Part shown: positions 7,512-16,589 of the stretch, one piece after another
How the letters are laid out: the number at the start of each line of letters is the position of its first letter
Numbering within the stretch: position 1 is the first letter of the stretch
From: an uncultured Clostridia bacterium
GTDB taxonomy: Bacteria; Bacillota; Clostridia; TANB77; CAG-508
NCBI GenBank assembly: GCA_944391745.1
Contig: CALXUS010000006.1
Coordinates: forward strand, 1 to 64,000
Length of the DNA stretch: 64,000 nt
Direction of reading: 5' to 3'
Made by a program: the position numbers and the translations under genes
The notes under the pieces: model-generated
What the model was told of the DNA's origin: nothing
What the model saw: only the letters and a program-made list of their open reading frames with translations
Database searches by the model: none

Positions 7512-8250
7512 TGCAAAATTTTTTTCTTATTTTTTCTATATTTTCTTTTGATACATTACAGCTTAAAATATATTTTTCAAAAGATCCATATTCATTAAGC
7601 AAATTCTTAATAAATGTTTCCATATATACGGGATAAGATTTTCTTATATTTTCCGGATAATCATCTGTCATAGCTTTATCTAATAAATTGGTATTACTAA
7701 CTTCATAATTTGCAATAATATCTGGTATATCTACATTGCATAGTCCTAATATAAGAGCACTAATTAATCCTGTTCTATCTTTTCCTGATGTGCAATGATA
7801 TAATACTCCTCCTTGGCTGTTTGCAAGTATATCAAATATTTCATTTATTCTTATTTTATTTAATAATAAATATGTATAACCAACTCCATGATTAAAACTT
7901 TTCTTATCTAAATTATTTTTTAAATATTCTTCATATTTTTCATTAGATATTGGAATATAATAAAATTTAAAATATTTTCTATTTATATTATCATCGCTAA
8001 CAAAGCTTGATTGAATATCTGTTTTTCCCCTTAAATCAATTATATCAGTAATTCCGTAGTTTTTTAGAGTTTCGTTGTCTTTATCTGTTATGTCAGTAAG
8101 TCTATCACTTCTAATGTAAATATGAAATTTTGTTACTTTATTGTCTTTTGTAGGATATCCTCCTAAATCTCTGGTGTTCAAAGTTCCTTCTAATGGTAAT
8201 CTTACATAGTCCACACTTTTTACCTTTCCATATTCCATTGGATTTTTCAT
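7507..8250 (-). CDS. Tyrosine/lipid-type protein phosphatase (Y_phosphatase3)
   Basis: A 247-residue phosphatase. The N-terminal part has NTRDLGGYPT, the usual family start block, followed by the IIDLRG strand. The active-site loop is HCTSGKDRTGL, with catalytic Cys and Arg; the Lys-Asp within the loop is typical of the bacterial tyrosine/lipid dual-specificity subgroup. The general-acid region is upstream. Such enzymes dephosphorylate phosphotyrosine proteins or phosphoinositides; the native substrate is unknown. The ATG at 8250 (MKNPMEYG) follows AAGGTGATAATT; an earlier in-frame ATG overlaps the upstream gene. It is the last of a string of same-strand genes down to 10652. Confidence 0.85.
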   Translation of the reverse strand: MKNPMEYGKVKSVDYVRLPLEGTLNTRDLGGYPTKDNKVTKFHIYIRSDRLTDITDKDNETLKNYGITDIIDLRGKTDIQSSFVSDDNINRKYFKFYYIPISNEKYEEYLKNNLDKKSFNHGVGYTYLLLNKIRINEIFDILANSQGGVLYHCTSGKDRTGLISALILGLCNVDIPDIIANYEVSNTNLLDKAMTDDYPENIRKSYPVYMETFIKNLLNEYGSFEKYILSCNVSKENIEKIRKKFCK

Positions 8251-8260
8251 AATTATCACC

Positions 8261-8833
8261 TTACTTTTCTTTATTTTTGTACCATTTTGCAAATTCTTCT
8301 AAAGAATCTACAGATTTATATTTTACTCGATTTTCTCTTTCTTCATCAGTCATTTGTGCAAGTGTTTTATCGTATCCGTAAGGTTTATAAATATACCATA
8401 AATCAGACCACTTCTTTTTTGTATCATTTCCTAAAACTTTTTCAGATAATGTTCCATCATGCTCTCCCATGAATTGATATAATTTATCTCCATCATAATA
8501 AGACAAACATTCAGTAAATTTACATTCTCTATTCTTTTTTCCTTCCATTAATTTTAATATTCCATCTATGCCTATTGTATCTAATGCAAAATTAACAAAA
8601 GCTTTAGGGAAACCTCCTAGCTCATCTATCCAAAAACCAGTATCCATTGATATGCATGGTTTATTTACTAACTTATATGCTTCCATAACTTTGTATTTTG
8701 ATATGTATTTTATATCATCGCTTCTTGGTTCATCTAATTCATATTCAAATACTTTAAAATTTACATCTTTTAATTGTCTATTAGCTGATGCTATTTTTCC
8801 TTTGTTATGTGTTACAAATACTATTTCGTCCAT
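8261..8833 (-). CDS. Ham1/RdgB-like nucleoside triphosphate pyrophosphatase
   Basis: A 190-residue protein starting MDEIVFVTHNKGKIASA, the characteristic first strand and phosphate-binding Asn-Lys of the ITPase/Ham1 fold. The second block, CISMDTGFWIDELGGFPKAF, matches the family's (A/S)DDSGL...PG region, with Asp and Gly present. The family hydrolyses non-canonical purine NTPs such as dITP and XTP to monophosphates. The C-terminal half is more diverged than in housekeeping RdgB, so the substrate may differ. The start at 8833 has AAGGAGCTAAAA upstream. Confidence 0.75.
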   Translation of the reverse strand: MDEIVFVTHNKGKIASANRQLKDVNFKVFEYELDEPRSDDIKYISKYKVMEAYKLVNKPCISMDTGFWIDELGGFPKAFVNFALDTIGIDGILKLMEGKKNRECKFTECLSYYDGDKLYQFMGEHDGTLSEKVLGNDTKKKWSDLWYIYKPYGYDKTLAQMTDEERENRVKYKSVDSLEEFAKWYKNKEK

Positions 8834-8852
8834 TTTTAGCTCCTTTCTTTTT

Positions 8853-9338
8853 TTAATTTTCAAAATAGAATTCATATCTTGTATTATCTTTTATTAATCC
8901 TTCTTTATAATTTTTATTGTCTGCGTTTTTTATAACATTTCTCCAAAACTCTTGGGCTCTTTTATTCTTTAATAGAGTTACTATTTTCCATTTTCCTTTA
9001 TATTGTTTAAATATTTTATTTGCCATAAATGAACCCGCTCCATTTTTTCTATACCTATTTAACACAAAGAACTCGGCTATTTCATTAATTTCATTTTCAT
9101 TATATCTTTCTAAAGCAAATCCAGCTACTTTATTATTATATTTTAAAATATAAGGATGTCTATTATTTTCTGAAAAGTATAAATCTATATATTTATTTAC
9201 TTTAAAAGTTCCGTTTTCCTGAAGTTCAAAGTTTGTTGTTTCATCTTCATAAAATGTTAATTCATAAGTATATAATTGTGCTAGATTATAAATTATTATT
9301 TTATCTTTTTCTTCCGCTTCAAATAGTTCAAAATTCAT
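8853..9338 (-). CDS. GNAT-family N-acetyltransferase
   Basis: A 161-residue GNAT-fold protein. The acetyl-CoA site corresponds to the strand EIAEFFVLNRYRKNGAGSFMANKIF, where RKNGAG is the family's Q/RxxGxG/A pyrophosphate loop. The final strands are KIVTLLKNKRAQEFWRNV. The substrate is not predictable. Start at 9338 with a GTAGGAG site. The stop of the next GNAT gene upstream lies 8 bp away, so the two are co-transcribed. Confidence 0.78.
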   Translation of the reverse strand: MNFELFEAEEKDKIIIYNLAQLYTYELTFYEDETTNFELQENGTFKVNKYIDLYFSENNRHPYILKYNNKVAGFALERYNENEINEIAEFFVLNRYRKNGAGSFMANKIFKQYKGKWKIVTLLKNKRAQEFWRNVIKNADNKNYKEGLIKDNTRYEFYFEN

Positions 9339-9346
9339 ATATTCTC

Positions 9347-9769
9347 CTACTTTTTCCATTTCATTAGATATTCTTTTTCTCCTGTATCTTTATCCACATT
9401 TTCTTCACTAATTGTGAATTTATTTTTTATATAAAAATTAATAGCTCTATTATTTTTCTTGTAAACATTTAGCTTTAATGTGTCTCTATTTTCTTTAGCT
9501 TTATTTAATAAGGCTGTGCCTATCCCTTTACATTTACTTTCATTATCCACAAAAATACCTTCTATATAATTTTCTTTTATTCCTATAAAGCCTTTTATTT
9601 TATTTTTATCAGTATATACATATATTTCTGAATTAGGCAAAATTTCTTTTACATATTCATAATTATTTTTCCAATATTCTTCTGGTATGAAATTATGAAC
9701 TTTTATATTTTCATTTAGCCATATTTCCATTATTGAATTTATATCTTCTTCTTTAAATTTTCTTATCAT
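9347..9769 (-). CDS. GNAT-family N-acetyltransferase
   Basis: A 140-residue GNAT protein beginning MIRKFKEEDINSIMEIW, a typical first helix. Its CoA loop is ESKCKGIGTALLNKAK (KGIGT), and the C-terminal block NNRAINFYIKNKF is the usual Ala-x-x-(F/L)Y helix. By sequence style it resembles small-molecule acetyltransferases of clostridia. The substrate is unknown. It is the upstream member of a tandem GNAT pair but is not obviously a duplicate of the downstream one, which differs in both length and core motifs. Confidence 0.8.
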   Translation of the reverse strand: MIRKFKEEDINSIMEIWLNENIKVHNFIPEEYWKNNYEYVKEILPNSEIYVYTDKNKIKGFIGIKENYIEGIFVDNESKCKGIGTALLNKAKENRDTLKLNVYKKNNRAINFYIKNKFTISEENVDKDTGEKEYLMKWKK

Positions 9770-9779
9770 AAAATATTAC

Positions 9780-10652
9780 CTATATCCATTCTTCAATGTA
9801 ATCTGCGGAGATATTCAAATTTCCTCTACCTATACCTATTTCAATATCTGGTTTTGGATTTCCATGATAATCGCTTCCACCACTAATAAATAATTTATTT
9901 TTTCTTGCATATTCTACTAATATATCTTTTTTATTATCATCGGCAGATGATGGATGAAAACATTCTATTCCATCAAGTTCACTTTCTTTTCTTATATTAT
10001 CTATAAACCCAATAGTATTTTCAAATTTATATTCAAATGGATGTGCTAGAAATGCTTTTCCTCCTGCTTCATGTATAATCTCTATAACCTCTTTATATTT
10101 TGGTTTAAATTCACCTAAATTCATATAATATTCACTTTGTGGATTTGATAGTCCTTTTCTAAAGAATATACTAAATGATTTACCTATATCACCAAGTATT
10201 TTGCGATTTTCTTCATATTTTATTATCTCCTCATAAATTGGTCTTTCTACATATTCAGATGCTTTTTTAGGTTTCCTTATTTTGCTTTCATCATACATTA
10301 TTCCTTTTTTATCACATATTTTTAACAATCTATCATAACAGATTTTTTGTTGTTCTTTGAGTTTTTCTTCTGAATAGTATTTTTCACACCATTTATTTAT
10401 TATATCAGTGTTTATTTTATACGCTAATACTTCAAAATTCGTATTTTGATATACTGCATGTAATTCACAGCCTTTTATTATTTTTCCACTAAATATTATA
10501 TTGTTCTTTATTGCATTGTCTTCATATTGTTTACATGTATCATGGTCAGTTATTGAAATATATTCTAACTTTTTTTCTTCGCACATTTTTAATACTTCCT
10601 CAACTGTTTTATCTCCATCCGAGTAAATTGTGTGTAAGTGTAAATCAATCAT
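9780..10652 (-). CDS. PHP-domain phosphoesterase
   Basis: A 290-residue PHP protein. The metal-ligand motifs are visible in order: DLHLHTIYSDG at residues 3-13, ITDHDT near 38-43, the Glu of GCELHAVY near 81, AFLAHPFEY in the second half, and GGSDYHG near the C-terminus. This matches the stand-alone YciV/TrpH-like group, whose characterised members act on 3',5'-nucleoside bisphosphates or as 5'-3' exonucleases on RNA. The insertion in the middle (about residues 100-170) is somewhat longer than usual. It has an AGGAGG site and lies upstream of the GNAT pair. Confidence 0.85.
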   Translation of the reverse strand: MIDLHLHTIYSDGDKTVEEVLKMCEEKKLEYISITDHDTCKQYEDNAIKNNIIFSGKIIKGCELHAVYQNTNFEVLAYKINTDIINKWCEKYYSEEKLKEQQKICYDRLLKICDKKGIMYDESKIRKPKKASEYVERPIYEEIIKYEENRKILGDIGKSFSIFFRKGLSNPQSEYYMNLGEFKPKYKEVIEIIHEAGGKAFLAHPFEYKFENTIGFIDNIRKESELDGIECFHPSSADDNKKDILVEYARKNKLFISGGSDYHGNPKPDIEIGIGRGNLNISADYIEEWI

Positions 10653-10676
10653 TTTAAACCTCCTGTAATAATTGTT

Positions 10677-11369
10677 TTATTCCAAAATCCATTTAATGCC
10701 TTTTGCCATTCTTAAATCTGCATTTTGAAAATGATTGCCTTCGTTTTCTTCATATATCGTTTTTATTCCTTTGTCATTTAATAATTTTTCTAATTCTTTA
10801 GTATTATTTTCTACAGTTGCTAATACTTTATTTTTTACTTTACTTTCTTTATTTCCTAGGGAAAAATATATTTTTTTAACATCTGCTTTCAATTTATTTT
10901 CTTGTGCAAATTCTATGAATTTTGGGAACCAAAATGAACCTGATGCTGATGCTATTCTAGTGAAAATGGTTGTTTTATATGCAGAATATATTGCAAATAA
11001 TCCTCCTAAAGAATAGCCTGCTATTGCAAAATATTGTGTTTTTGTATTTAAGACTTTTTCTATATAGTCTTTTGCTTTAGGGATTATATCATTTACTAAT
11101 ACTTTTAAGTACTCATCTGCTTTTCCTAAACAATCTACATCATTTTTATTAAGCTTAGGGGCAAACCAAGGTGTCGTATCATTATTCCAATCTAAATTTG
11201 ATATTGACACTAATATAAATTTTTTACATTTTAGATCTATACATTTATTATATACCGCTTCTCCTTCATTTCCGAAAGTATTTAAAACAACAACCGGTAA
11301 TTCTTTTAATTCTGTATCTTTGTAATGAATTTGTATTTTTTTATTATCTATTTTAAACTCTTTTATCAT
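10677..11369 (-). CDS. Alpha/beta-hydrolase esterase (IroE/BES1-like)
   Basis: A 230-residue esterase. The nucleophile elbow is AIAGYSLGGLFAIYSA (GYSLG), followed by ASASGSFWFP, a block seen in the enterochelin-esterase-like putative esterase family. The acid residue lies in the later FSLGNKE region, and the catalytic His is in ENEGNHFQNADL. No signal peptide is visible, so it is cytoplasmic. Its substrate is probably a carboxylic ester or lactone, but no siderophore genes are nearby. Confidence 0.8.
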   Translation of the reverse strand: MIKEFKIDNKKIQIHYKDTELKELPVVVLNTFGNEGEAVYNKCIDLKCKKFILVSISNLDWNNDTTPWFAPKLNKNDVDCLGKADEYLKVLVNDIIPKAKDYIEKVLNTKTQYFAIAGYSLGGLFAIYSAYKTTIFTRIASASGSFWFPKFIEFAQENKLKADVKKIYFSLGNKESKVKNKVLATVENNTKELEKLLNDKGIKTIYEENEGNHFQNADLRMAKGIKWILE

Positions 11370-11410
11370 CTTTTCTCCGTAATTAATTTAGTTTCTCAAA
11401 TTATATCATA

Positions 11411-11460
11411 AAAAATAAAAATACTCTATACATTGCCTGTATAAAGTATTCTTATTTTTC
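11411..11460 (-). terminator. Hairpin terminator of the alpha/beta hydrolase gene
   Basis: AATACTCTATACA and TGTATAAAGTATT pair with one mismatch and are flanked by A- and T-rich runs. On the minus strand it follows the gene that ends at 11516. Confidence 0.65.
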
Positions 11461-11515
11461 AATTGATTGGTGCACATTTGACATATATATGTGTCAAATA
11501 TTTCAAAAATAATAT

Positions 11516-12505
11516 TTATTTCAAATATTTTCTAAAAAACTCTTCTATTTTATCAAAAGGAATTACATTTAGATTATCATATAAATCTGTATGCACTGCT
11601 CCAGGAATAATCATTAACTCTTTATTGTCAGTATATTTATTATTTTCAATCATATATTTATAAGCATCTTTACTCATATAGCAAGAATGAGCTTTTTCTC
11701 CGTGTATCATTAATACAGCACTTCTTATTTCATTTGTGTAATGTAAAATTGGTTGATTCATAAATGACATTGTTCCTGTTACATTCCATCCATCATTTGA
11801 ATTTAATGACCTTTTGTGATATCCACGTTTTGTTTTATAATATGCATAATAATCTTTTACAAAGAATGGTGCGTCTTCTGGAAGTGGGTCAACTACTCCG
11901 CCCGCTCTTTTATATGTTCCTGTTTTATAATCTTCTGTCCTCTGTTTATTTAATGATTCACGAGATTTATGCCTATCTTCTTCACTGTTTTGTGCATCAA
12001 AATATCCATTTGCATTAATTCTACTCATGTCATACATTGTAGATGAAACTGTTGCTTTAATTCTTGTATCTATTGCTGCCGTATTTAATGCTAATCCTCC
12101 CCATCCGCAAATTCCAATAATTCCGATTTTTTCTGGGTCTACATTATCTTGTACTGATAAAAAGTCTACTGCAGCTTGAAAATCTTCTGTATTTATATCT
12201 GGAGATGCCACATAACGTGGTTCGCCACTGCTTTCTCCTGTATATGATGGGTCAAATGCAATTGTTAAAAATCCTCTTTCTGCCATTATTTGTGCATACA
12301 ATCCTGATGCTTGTTCTTTTACTGCACCAAAAGGTCCACATACAGCTATTGCTGGTAATTTTCCTTCATAGCTTTTTGGCTCATATAAATCTGCTGCTAA
12401 TGTTATTCCATAACGGTTATGAAATGTTACTTTTCTATGATTTACTTTTTCACTTTTAGGGAATGTTTTGTCCCATTCTTCAGTTAAATTTAATTTTTCT
12501 TCCAT
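11516..12505 (-). CDS. Alpha/beta hydrolase with cysteine nucleophile elbow
   Basis: A 329-residue hydrolase of the dienelactone-hydrolase/YcjY-like type. The elbow reads GIIGICGWGGLAL, so the nucleophile position is Cys rather than Ser. The acid lies in the region around MIHGEKAHSCYMS, and the catalytic His is in IPGAVHTDLYDN near the C-terminus. A cap-like insertion occupies roughly residues 165-235. Close relatives in Firmicutes are often encoded opposite a LysR regulator, as here at 12689, which suggests substrate-induced expression. The start has a GGTAAGGGT site. The physiological ester is unknown. Confidence 0.82.
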   Translation of the reverse strand: MEEKLNLTEEWDKTFPKSEKVNHRKVTFHNRYGITLAADLYEPKSYEGKLPAIAVCGPFGAVKEQASGLYAQIMAERGFLTIAFDPSYTGESSGEPRYVASPDINTEDFQAAVDFLSVQDNVDPEKIGIIGICGWGGLALNTAAIDTRIKATVSSTMYDMSRINANGYFDAQNSEEDRHKSRESLNKQRTEDYKTGTYKRAGGVVDPLPEDAPFFVKDYYAYYKTKRGYHKRSLNSNDGWNVTGTMSFMNQPILHYTNEIRSAVLMIHGEKAHSCYMSKDAYKYMIENNKYTDNKELMIIPGAVHTDLYDNLNVIPFDKIEEFFRKYLK

Positions 12506-12569
12506 ACTACCCTTACCTTCTTTCTTATATATTTTATAAATTATTTACTTTATTTTTAATTATATACAC

Positions 12570-12599
12570 ATTATATCTACTTTTTGTTAAAATAGCCAA
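12570..12599 (-). promoter_or_regulatory. Promoter of the alpha/beta hydrolase gene
   Basis: Read on the minus strand, TTGGCT (12599-12594), an 18-nt spacer and TATAAT (12575-12570) precede the hydrolase start by about 65 nt. Back-to-back with the LysR promoter. Confidence 0.6.
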
Positions 12600-12625
12600 T
12601 ACTTATTTTGAATAGTTTACCATAG

Positions 12626-12654
12626 TTGACAGGCATTGTAATCAATAATATAAT
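12626..12654 (+). promoter_or_regulatory. Consensus promoter of the LysR gene
   Basis: TTGACA (12626-12631), a 17-nt spacer and TATAAT (12649-12654): a perfect consensus, 35 bp before the start codon. Confidence 0.8.
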
Positions 12655-12688
12655 TATTCCAAATTTATATTTTTGAAAGGAGTTTGCT

Positions 12689-13564
12689 TTGGAAATTAGG
12701 GTTTTAAGATATTTTTTAGAGGTTGCTAGAGAATTAAATATTACCGCTGCAGCTAATACATTACATATAACTCAGCCTACTCTTTCTAAACAACTTATGG
12801 ATTTAGAAGATGAATTGGGAAAAAAATTATTTATTAGGGGTAAAAGAAGAATTACTTTAACTGATGATGGTATTCTTCTTCGTAAACGTGCTAGTGAAAT
12901 ACTGGAGTTAGTTGAAAAAACTGAATCGGAATTGCAAAACTCAGATGAAATCACTATAGGAGATATTTATATAGGAGCTGCTGAAACCCAGGGCATGGAA
13001 TTTATAGCTAAAATATGTAAAAATTTGCAACAAAACTTTCCTCAAATTCATTATCATTTCTTTAGTGGAAATAGTGAAGATGTTTTAGAAAAATTGGATA
13101 AAGGTCTTATTGACTTCGGCATTTTACTACAGCCTTTTGATATGACAAAATATGATTACATTAACCTTCCTTCCATAGATATATGGGGACTTTTAATGAG
13201 AAATGATTCACCTCTAGCCAGTCTTGATTTCATCCAACCTGAAAACATTAAAAATATTCCATTAATTTTATCTAGGCAGTCTCTTAATAACAATGAAATT
13301 GCTAGATGGTTTGGAGAACCAATCGACTCCTTGAATATTGTTGCAACATATAATTTAATTTATAATGCTTCATTTCTAGTTCAAGAAGGCTTTGGTAGTG
13401 CTTTAACCATTGACAAATTAGTTCATCTTTCTGATGATAATAATTTATGTTTTAAACCCCTTTCTCCCAAATTAGAATCTTCTCTTGTTATGGTTTGGAA
13501 AAAATCTCAAGTTTTTTCTAAGCCGGCTCAGAAGTTTTTTAATGAAATTAAATCTAATTTATAA
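12689..13564 (+). CDS. LysR-family transcriptional regulator
   Basis: A 291-residue regulator. Residues 1-60 form the winged HTH (LRYFLEVARELNITAAA, then HITQPTLSKQLMDLE), a textbook LysR N-terminus. The rest is a periplasmic-binding-like effector domain (GDIYIGAAET onward). The start is TTG at 12689, preceded by GAAAGGAG; it fits the family start exactly. It is divergent from the alpha/beta hydrolase at 11516-12505, its most likely target. A perfect terminator follows. Confidence 0.9.
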   Translation: MEIRVLRYFLEVARELNITAAANTLHITQPTLSKQLMDLEDELGKKLFIRGKRRITLTDDGILLRKRASEILELVEKTESELQNSDEITIGDIYIGAAETQGMEFIAKICKNLQQNFPQIHYHFFSGNSEDVLEKLDKGLIDFGILLQPFDMTKYDYINLPSIDIWGLLMRNDSPLASLDFIQPENIKNIPLILSRQSLNNNEIARWFGEPIDSLNIVATYNLIYNASFLVQEGFGSALTIDKLVHLSDDNNLCFKPLSPKLESSLVMVWKKSQVFSKPAQKFFNEIKSNL

Positions 13565-13583
13565 TTTTATTAAATATCAAATT

Positions 13584-13616
13584 AAACGACTCTATTTTTT
13601 ATTTATAGAGTCGTTT
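13584..13616. terminator. Bidirectional terminator after LysR
   Basis: AAACGACTCTAT (13584-13595) and ATAGAGTCGTTT (13605-13616) pair perfectly over 12 bp around a 9-nt loop and run into a T-tract. It serves LysR and the convergent DUF3737 gene. Confidence 0.9.
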
Positions 13617-13620
13617 TTGT

Positions 13621-14475
13621 TTATTTATTTCTAATTATTACTTTTCCATTTACATCCATAATAGAATCTTCATTAATTATTTCTCCTACTGAATCTACTA
13701 TTATTGTTCCTGATTTAGGATTTTTTATTGATACTACATTTCCTTTTATATCTGCATCTACTTCTGAATATTCAAAGGCTAAATCACAATCTTCCATTGT
13801 GCAATTTATTAATTTTAAATTTTCACAATAACAAAGTGGTTGTGTTCCAATAATTTTACAGTTAATTAATGTTAATCCTTCTGAAAACCATGCTAAATAT
13901 TCGCCTTTTACTATTGAATCTTTTACAGTAACATTTTTACTATGCCAAAAAGCATCTTTTGTATCTAATTTGCAATTTTCTATTTCTAAATTCTCCATAT
14001 ACTGAAATGAATATTTGCCTTGGAAATCTACATTTTTTAATTTTACATTTTTACTATCTAAGAAAATGTATTCTGATATTATTTTTGAATCTTCTACATT
14101 TACATTTCTACATTTCCAGCCGGACTCTGGTGATATGATTGTTGTATTTTTTATTTCAGTATTATTGCATTCTCTTAATAATTTTACTCCATTTAAAACA
14201 CAGTTATCTATTAATCCATCGTTTGAGTACCAGATTGGAGCTCTAGTTTTATCATAAAAAGTTGAATGTATTAACTCATATTTTTGTGTATGCCATAATG
14301 GATATCTTAAAGAAAATTTGCTATCTATTACTCTTATATTTCTAGTTTCTTTAAGTACTGATTCTCCATCTTGTGGTCCTGCAAATGTGCAATTTCTAAC
14401 TTCCGTATCTTTTAAATTGTATAAGGCCCTTTCTTCATCAAAAGTTTTATTTTCTATTGTGCCCTTTAAATCCAT
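13621..14475 (-). CDS. DUF3737-family right-handed beta-helix protein
   Basis: A 284-residue protein made of short repeating beta-strand units with Asn/Cys at turns (EVRNCTFAG, IRVIDSKFSL, GLIDNCVLNG, NLKLINCTMED and similar), the pattern of the DUF3737 family, predicted to form a single-stranded beta-helix. The N-terminal segment KTFDEERALYNLKD is a family hallmark. No signal peptide is visible, so it is cytoplasmic. No enzymatic role is established for the family. AGGAGG precedes the ATG. Confidence 0.85.
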   Translation of the reverse strand: MDLKGTIENKTFDEERALYNLKDTEVRNCTFAGPQDGESVLKETRNIRVIDSKFSLRYPLWHTQKYELIHSTFYDKTRAPIWYSNDGLIDNCVLNGVKLLRECNNTEIKNTTIISPESGWKCRNVNVEDSKIISEYIFLDSKNVKLKNVDFQGKYSFQYMENLEIENCKLDTKDAFWHSKNVTVKDSIVKGEYLAWFSEGLTLINCKIIGTQPLCYCENLKLINCTMEDCDLAFEYSEVDADIKGNVVSIKNPKSGTIIVDSVGEIINEDSIMDVNGKVIIRNK

Positions 14476-14529
14476 TTACTTTCCTCCTCGTATAACATCT
14501 ATTTTTATTACTTTTAAAATTTTGTTTTT

Positions 14530-15078
14530 CTATTGAGCTACATCAAAAGTTATTGTTATATTTCCATTACCTAGTTCAGAAACGAAGCTATCCACATCAT
14601 CTACTGTTCCTAAATTTGTATAGCTATATGATGTATTAAAACTTTCATAAAATACTACTAAGCAGTTACTTCCAAATAATTTTATATCCCCTGCATTTAT
14701 TCTACTTTGTCTGCTAGCATTCGTTGTTAAGTTTGTATCTAAATAATTATATTTTTCATTTGAATTTAATTCATTCATGTTTAATGTCATAGGAAACATT
14801 GAAACTAACTCTTTAGTTGTCTCATTATTTTCTAAAGTCGCATTAAAAGTTTTATTATTTAATGTTAATTTTATTTTAATTTCTTCTTTGCTATTCATAT
14901 TTTCCTCCATATCTTCATTATTATTTATACTTTGATTAATAAGCATATCATTTTCTGTATTTAATATTTCATTTTTTCCTTTTGTATTATTTATACTCAC
15001 AATATATCCTACTATTATTATGACAAATATAAAAATTATAAAAAGAATTATAATATACAATTTTTTTATTTTTATCAC
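14530..15078 (-). CDS. Membrane-anchored cyclophilin-like fold protein
   Basis: A 182-residue protein with a hydrophobic N-terminal anchor (residues 7-27), a Asn/Glu-rich linker of about 40 residues, and a C-terminal domain of about 115 residues. That domain starts IKIKLTLNNKTFNATLENN and carries TTKELVSMFPMTLNMNEL, the signature of the bacterial cyclophilin-like family, and ends with LGTVDDVDSFV. These domains resemble cyclophilins in fold but usually lack the peptidyl-prolyl isomerase active site. The start codon is probably GTG at 15078 with a weak GGGG upstream; this is uncertain. It is likely displayed outside the cell. Confidence 0.75.
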   Translation of the reverse strand: MIKIKKLYIIILFIIFIFVIIIVGYIVSINNTKGKNEILNTENDMLINQSINNNEDMEENMNSKEEIKIKLTLNNKTFNATLENNETTKELVSMFPMTLNMNELNSNEKYNYLDTNLTTNASRQSRINAGDIKLFGSNCLVVFYESFNTSYSYTNLGTVDDVDSFVSELGNGNITITFDVAQ

Positions 15079-15160
15079 CCCATTTTTTTATAATTTTAAT
15101 ACATTTTTTATTTGAAGTCCAATACTTATATTTTATATTTTATAATAGTTTTTAGGTATA

Positions 15161-15210
15161 ATAAAAATGAACCCTCCTTGTTAAACTTTTTGTCTAACAT
15201 TTTAGGTTCA
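15161..15210 (-). terminator. Two-step hairpin terminator after the deacetylase gene
   Basis: On the minus strand TGAACC (15210-15205) pairs with GGTTCA (15173-15168), enclosing a second stem TGTTAGAC/GTTTAACA, and is followed by TTTTTAT. Confidence 0.7.
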
Positions 15211-15238
15211 CTTCAAATAGTATCTATCTTTCATAATT

Positions 15239-16309
15239 TTAATTTACCATTGTTTTAAATGACGCCAATGAAGTTGTTTTAGAAATTCTTACTCTTGGTA
15301 AGGCATATTTATTTGCTCCTGGTTTTACTCTTCCACCAGCTGTGGTAAACGCTAGCTTATATCCTGTTTCTTTTAGCATTTCTATTGCATTATCATTATA
15401 CTGTCCAAATGGATAACAAAATACTGTAGCATTTCCTCCTAAAACATTATTAGAGTTAACTAAGTCTGCTTTAATTTTCTCATTACTCCATGAAAGCATT
15501 ACGCCTTTCCCATTTGAACCACCTTGATGCATATCATCTGAATGTGATTCGTAAATTACATTTTTCTGTTTCTCATTTGCTCTGTATCCATACCAAGATG
15601 TTATAACAAATGAAGTACCATCCACATCATATTTTTGCAATACGGGAACCGCTAACTCAAAGAATGAATCATCACCATCATCAAATGTCAACACAATGCT
15701 TTTCTCTGGCAATATTATATCTCCATCTACATATTTTTCTACTTCTTCCCAAGTTGGAAAATAAAAGTTATTCTCCTTAAGATATTTTATTTGCTCTTCG
15801 AAATCTGATATTTCTACATAGTTATTATCTCTATTTGATCCATCTTCTTTTGTTCCATCATAGAAAAAGTGATACATAAGGACCGGCAAACCAGCCTCAC
15901 CTAAAGGATTACATACTATTACTTTTTGTTCTTTTTGAGCTATATTTCCTGCTTTATCTGTTACACTGTAAGTTAATTGATATGTTCCTACTTGATTTGG
16001 ATTTACATCTCCATTAACTTTTATTAAGTTTGATATATCTCCGTCTAAATTATCTGTGGCTGTAGCTTTATCATTTGAATATTGGCTTCCTACTGCTAAA
16101 ATCTTAACATCTTCTCCATCTATTTGTATTACTGGTGCTTCCGTATCTGATATTGTTGTTACACTATTTTGCTGAGATACTTCCTTGGTTTCATTTTGAT
16201 TTGAATTATTTCTAGTATTAAATAATATAATAGCTACTATTAGAATTATAAGTAAAATTAATACTATAAATATTCCATTTTTACTCTTTTTTCTAGTTCT
16301 TCTTTTCAT
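15239..16309 (-). CDS. Polysaccharide deacetylase with N-terminal Ig-like (DUF5011) domain
   Basis: A 356-residue surface protein. It has a membrane anchor at residues 12-30 after a very basic start (MKRRTRKKSK), an Ig-like DUF5011-type domain at about 50-130 (DTEAPVIQIDG to DKAGNIAQKE), and a NodB-type CE4 domain at about 140-355. The catalytic motifs are LTFDDGDDS (metal and base Asp pair) and VLMYHFF at the domain start, with a YPFGQYND block later. Such enzymes remove N-acetyl groups from peptidoglycan or other cell-wall glycans. The bell-shaped organisation, with an adhesion domain next to the membrane, is common in clostridial wall-modifying enzymes. AAAGGGGGAT precedes the start. Confidence 0.88.
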   Translation of the reverse strand: MKRRTRKKSKNGIFIVLILLIILIVAIILFNTRNNSNQNETKEVSQQNSVTTISDTEAPVIQIDGEDVKILAVGSQYSNDKATATDNLDGDISNLIKVNGDVNPNQVGTYQLTYSVTDKAGNIAQKEQKVIVCNPLGEAGLPVLMYHFFYDGTKEDGSNRDNNYVEISDFEEQIKYLKENNFYFPTWEEVEKYVDGDIILPEKSIVLTFDDGDDSFFELAVPVLQKYDVDGTSFVITSWYGYRANEKQKNVIYESHSDDMHQGGSNGKGVMLSWSNEKIKADLVNSNNVLGGNATVFCYPFGQYNDNAIEMLKETGYKLAFTTAGGRVKPGANKYALPRVRISKTTSLASFKTMVN

Positions 16310-16373
16310 TTTTATCCCCCTTTCATTTTTAAGGAGATTATATCATATATAATACGACTTTTCAATTTTATTG

Positions 16374-16580
16374 TTATTTATTATTTGAATCATCTATTAA
16401 ATCATATCTTTTAAATATAGTGATTATCATACTATATACAAGCTTTTTCCCTAACAATTCTCGGAATTTAGTTGTCTTACTTTTTCCTTCATTTCTTAAT
16501 TTTTCTAATTCTTTTCCTAACTTATCATATTCACTTAAAATATCTTGTAATGCTTTTTCAAATCTTTCTAATTTATTCAT
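16374..16580 (-). CDS. Small helical protein, unknown
   Basis: A 68-residue, strongly charged protein with a predicted coiled coil over residues 5-45 (LERFEKALQDILSEYDKLG and beyond) and a short hydrophobic stretch (LVYSMIITIF). Not recognised. Its start is 9 bp after the stop of the XRE regulator gene, with a GGAGTAA-type site, so the two are probably one transcript and may function together. Confidence 0.6.
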   Translation of the reverse strand: MNKLERFEKALQDILSEYDKLGKELEKLRNEGKSKTTKFRELLGKKLVYSMIITIFKRYDLIDDSNNK

Positions 16581-16589
16581 AAATTACTC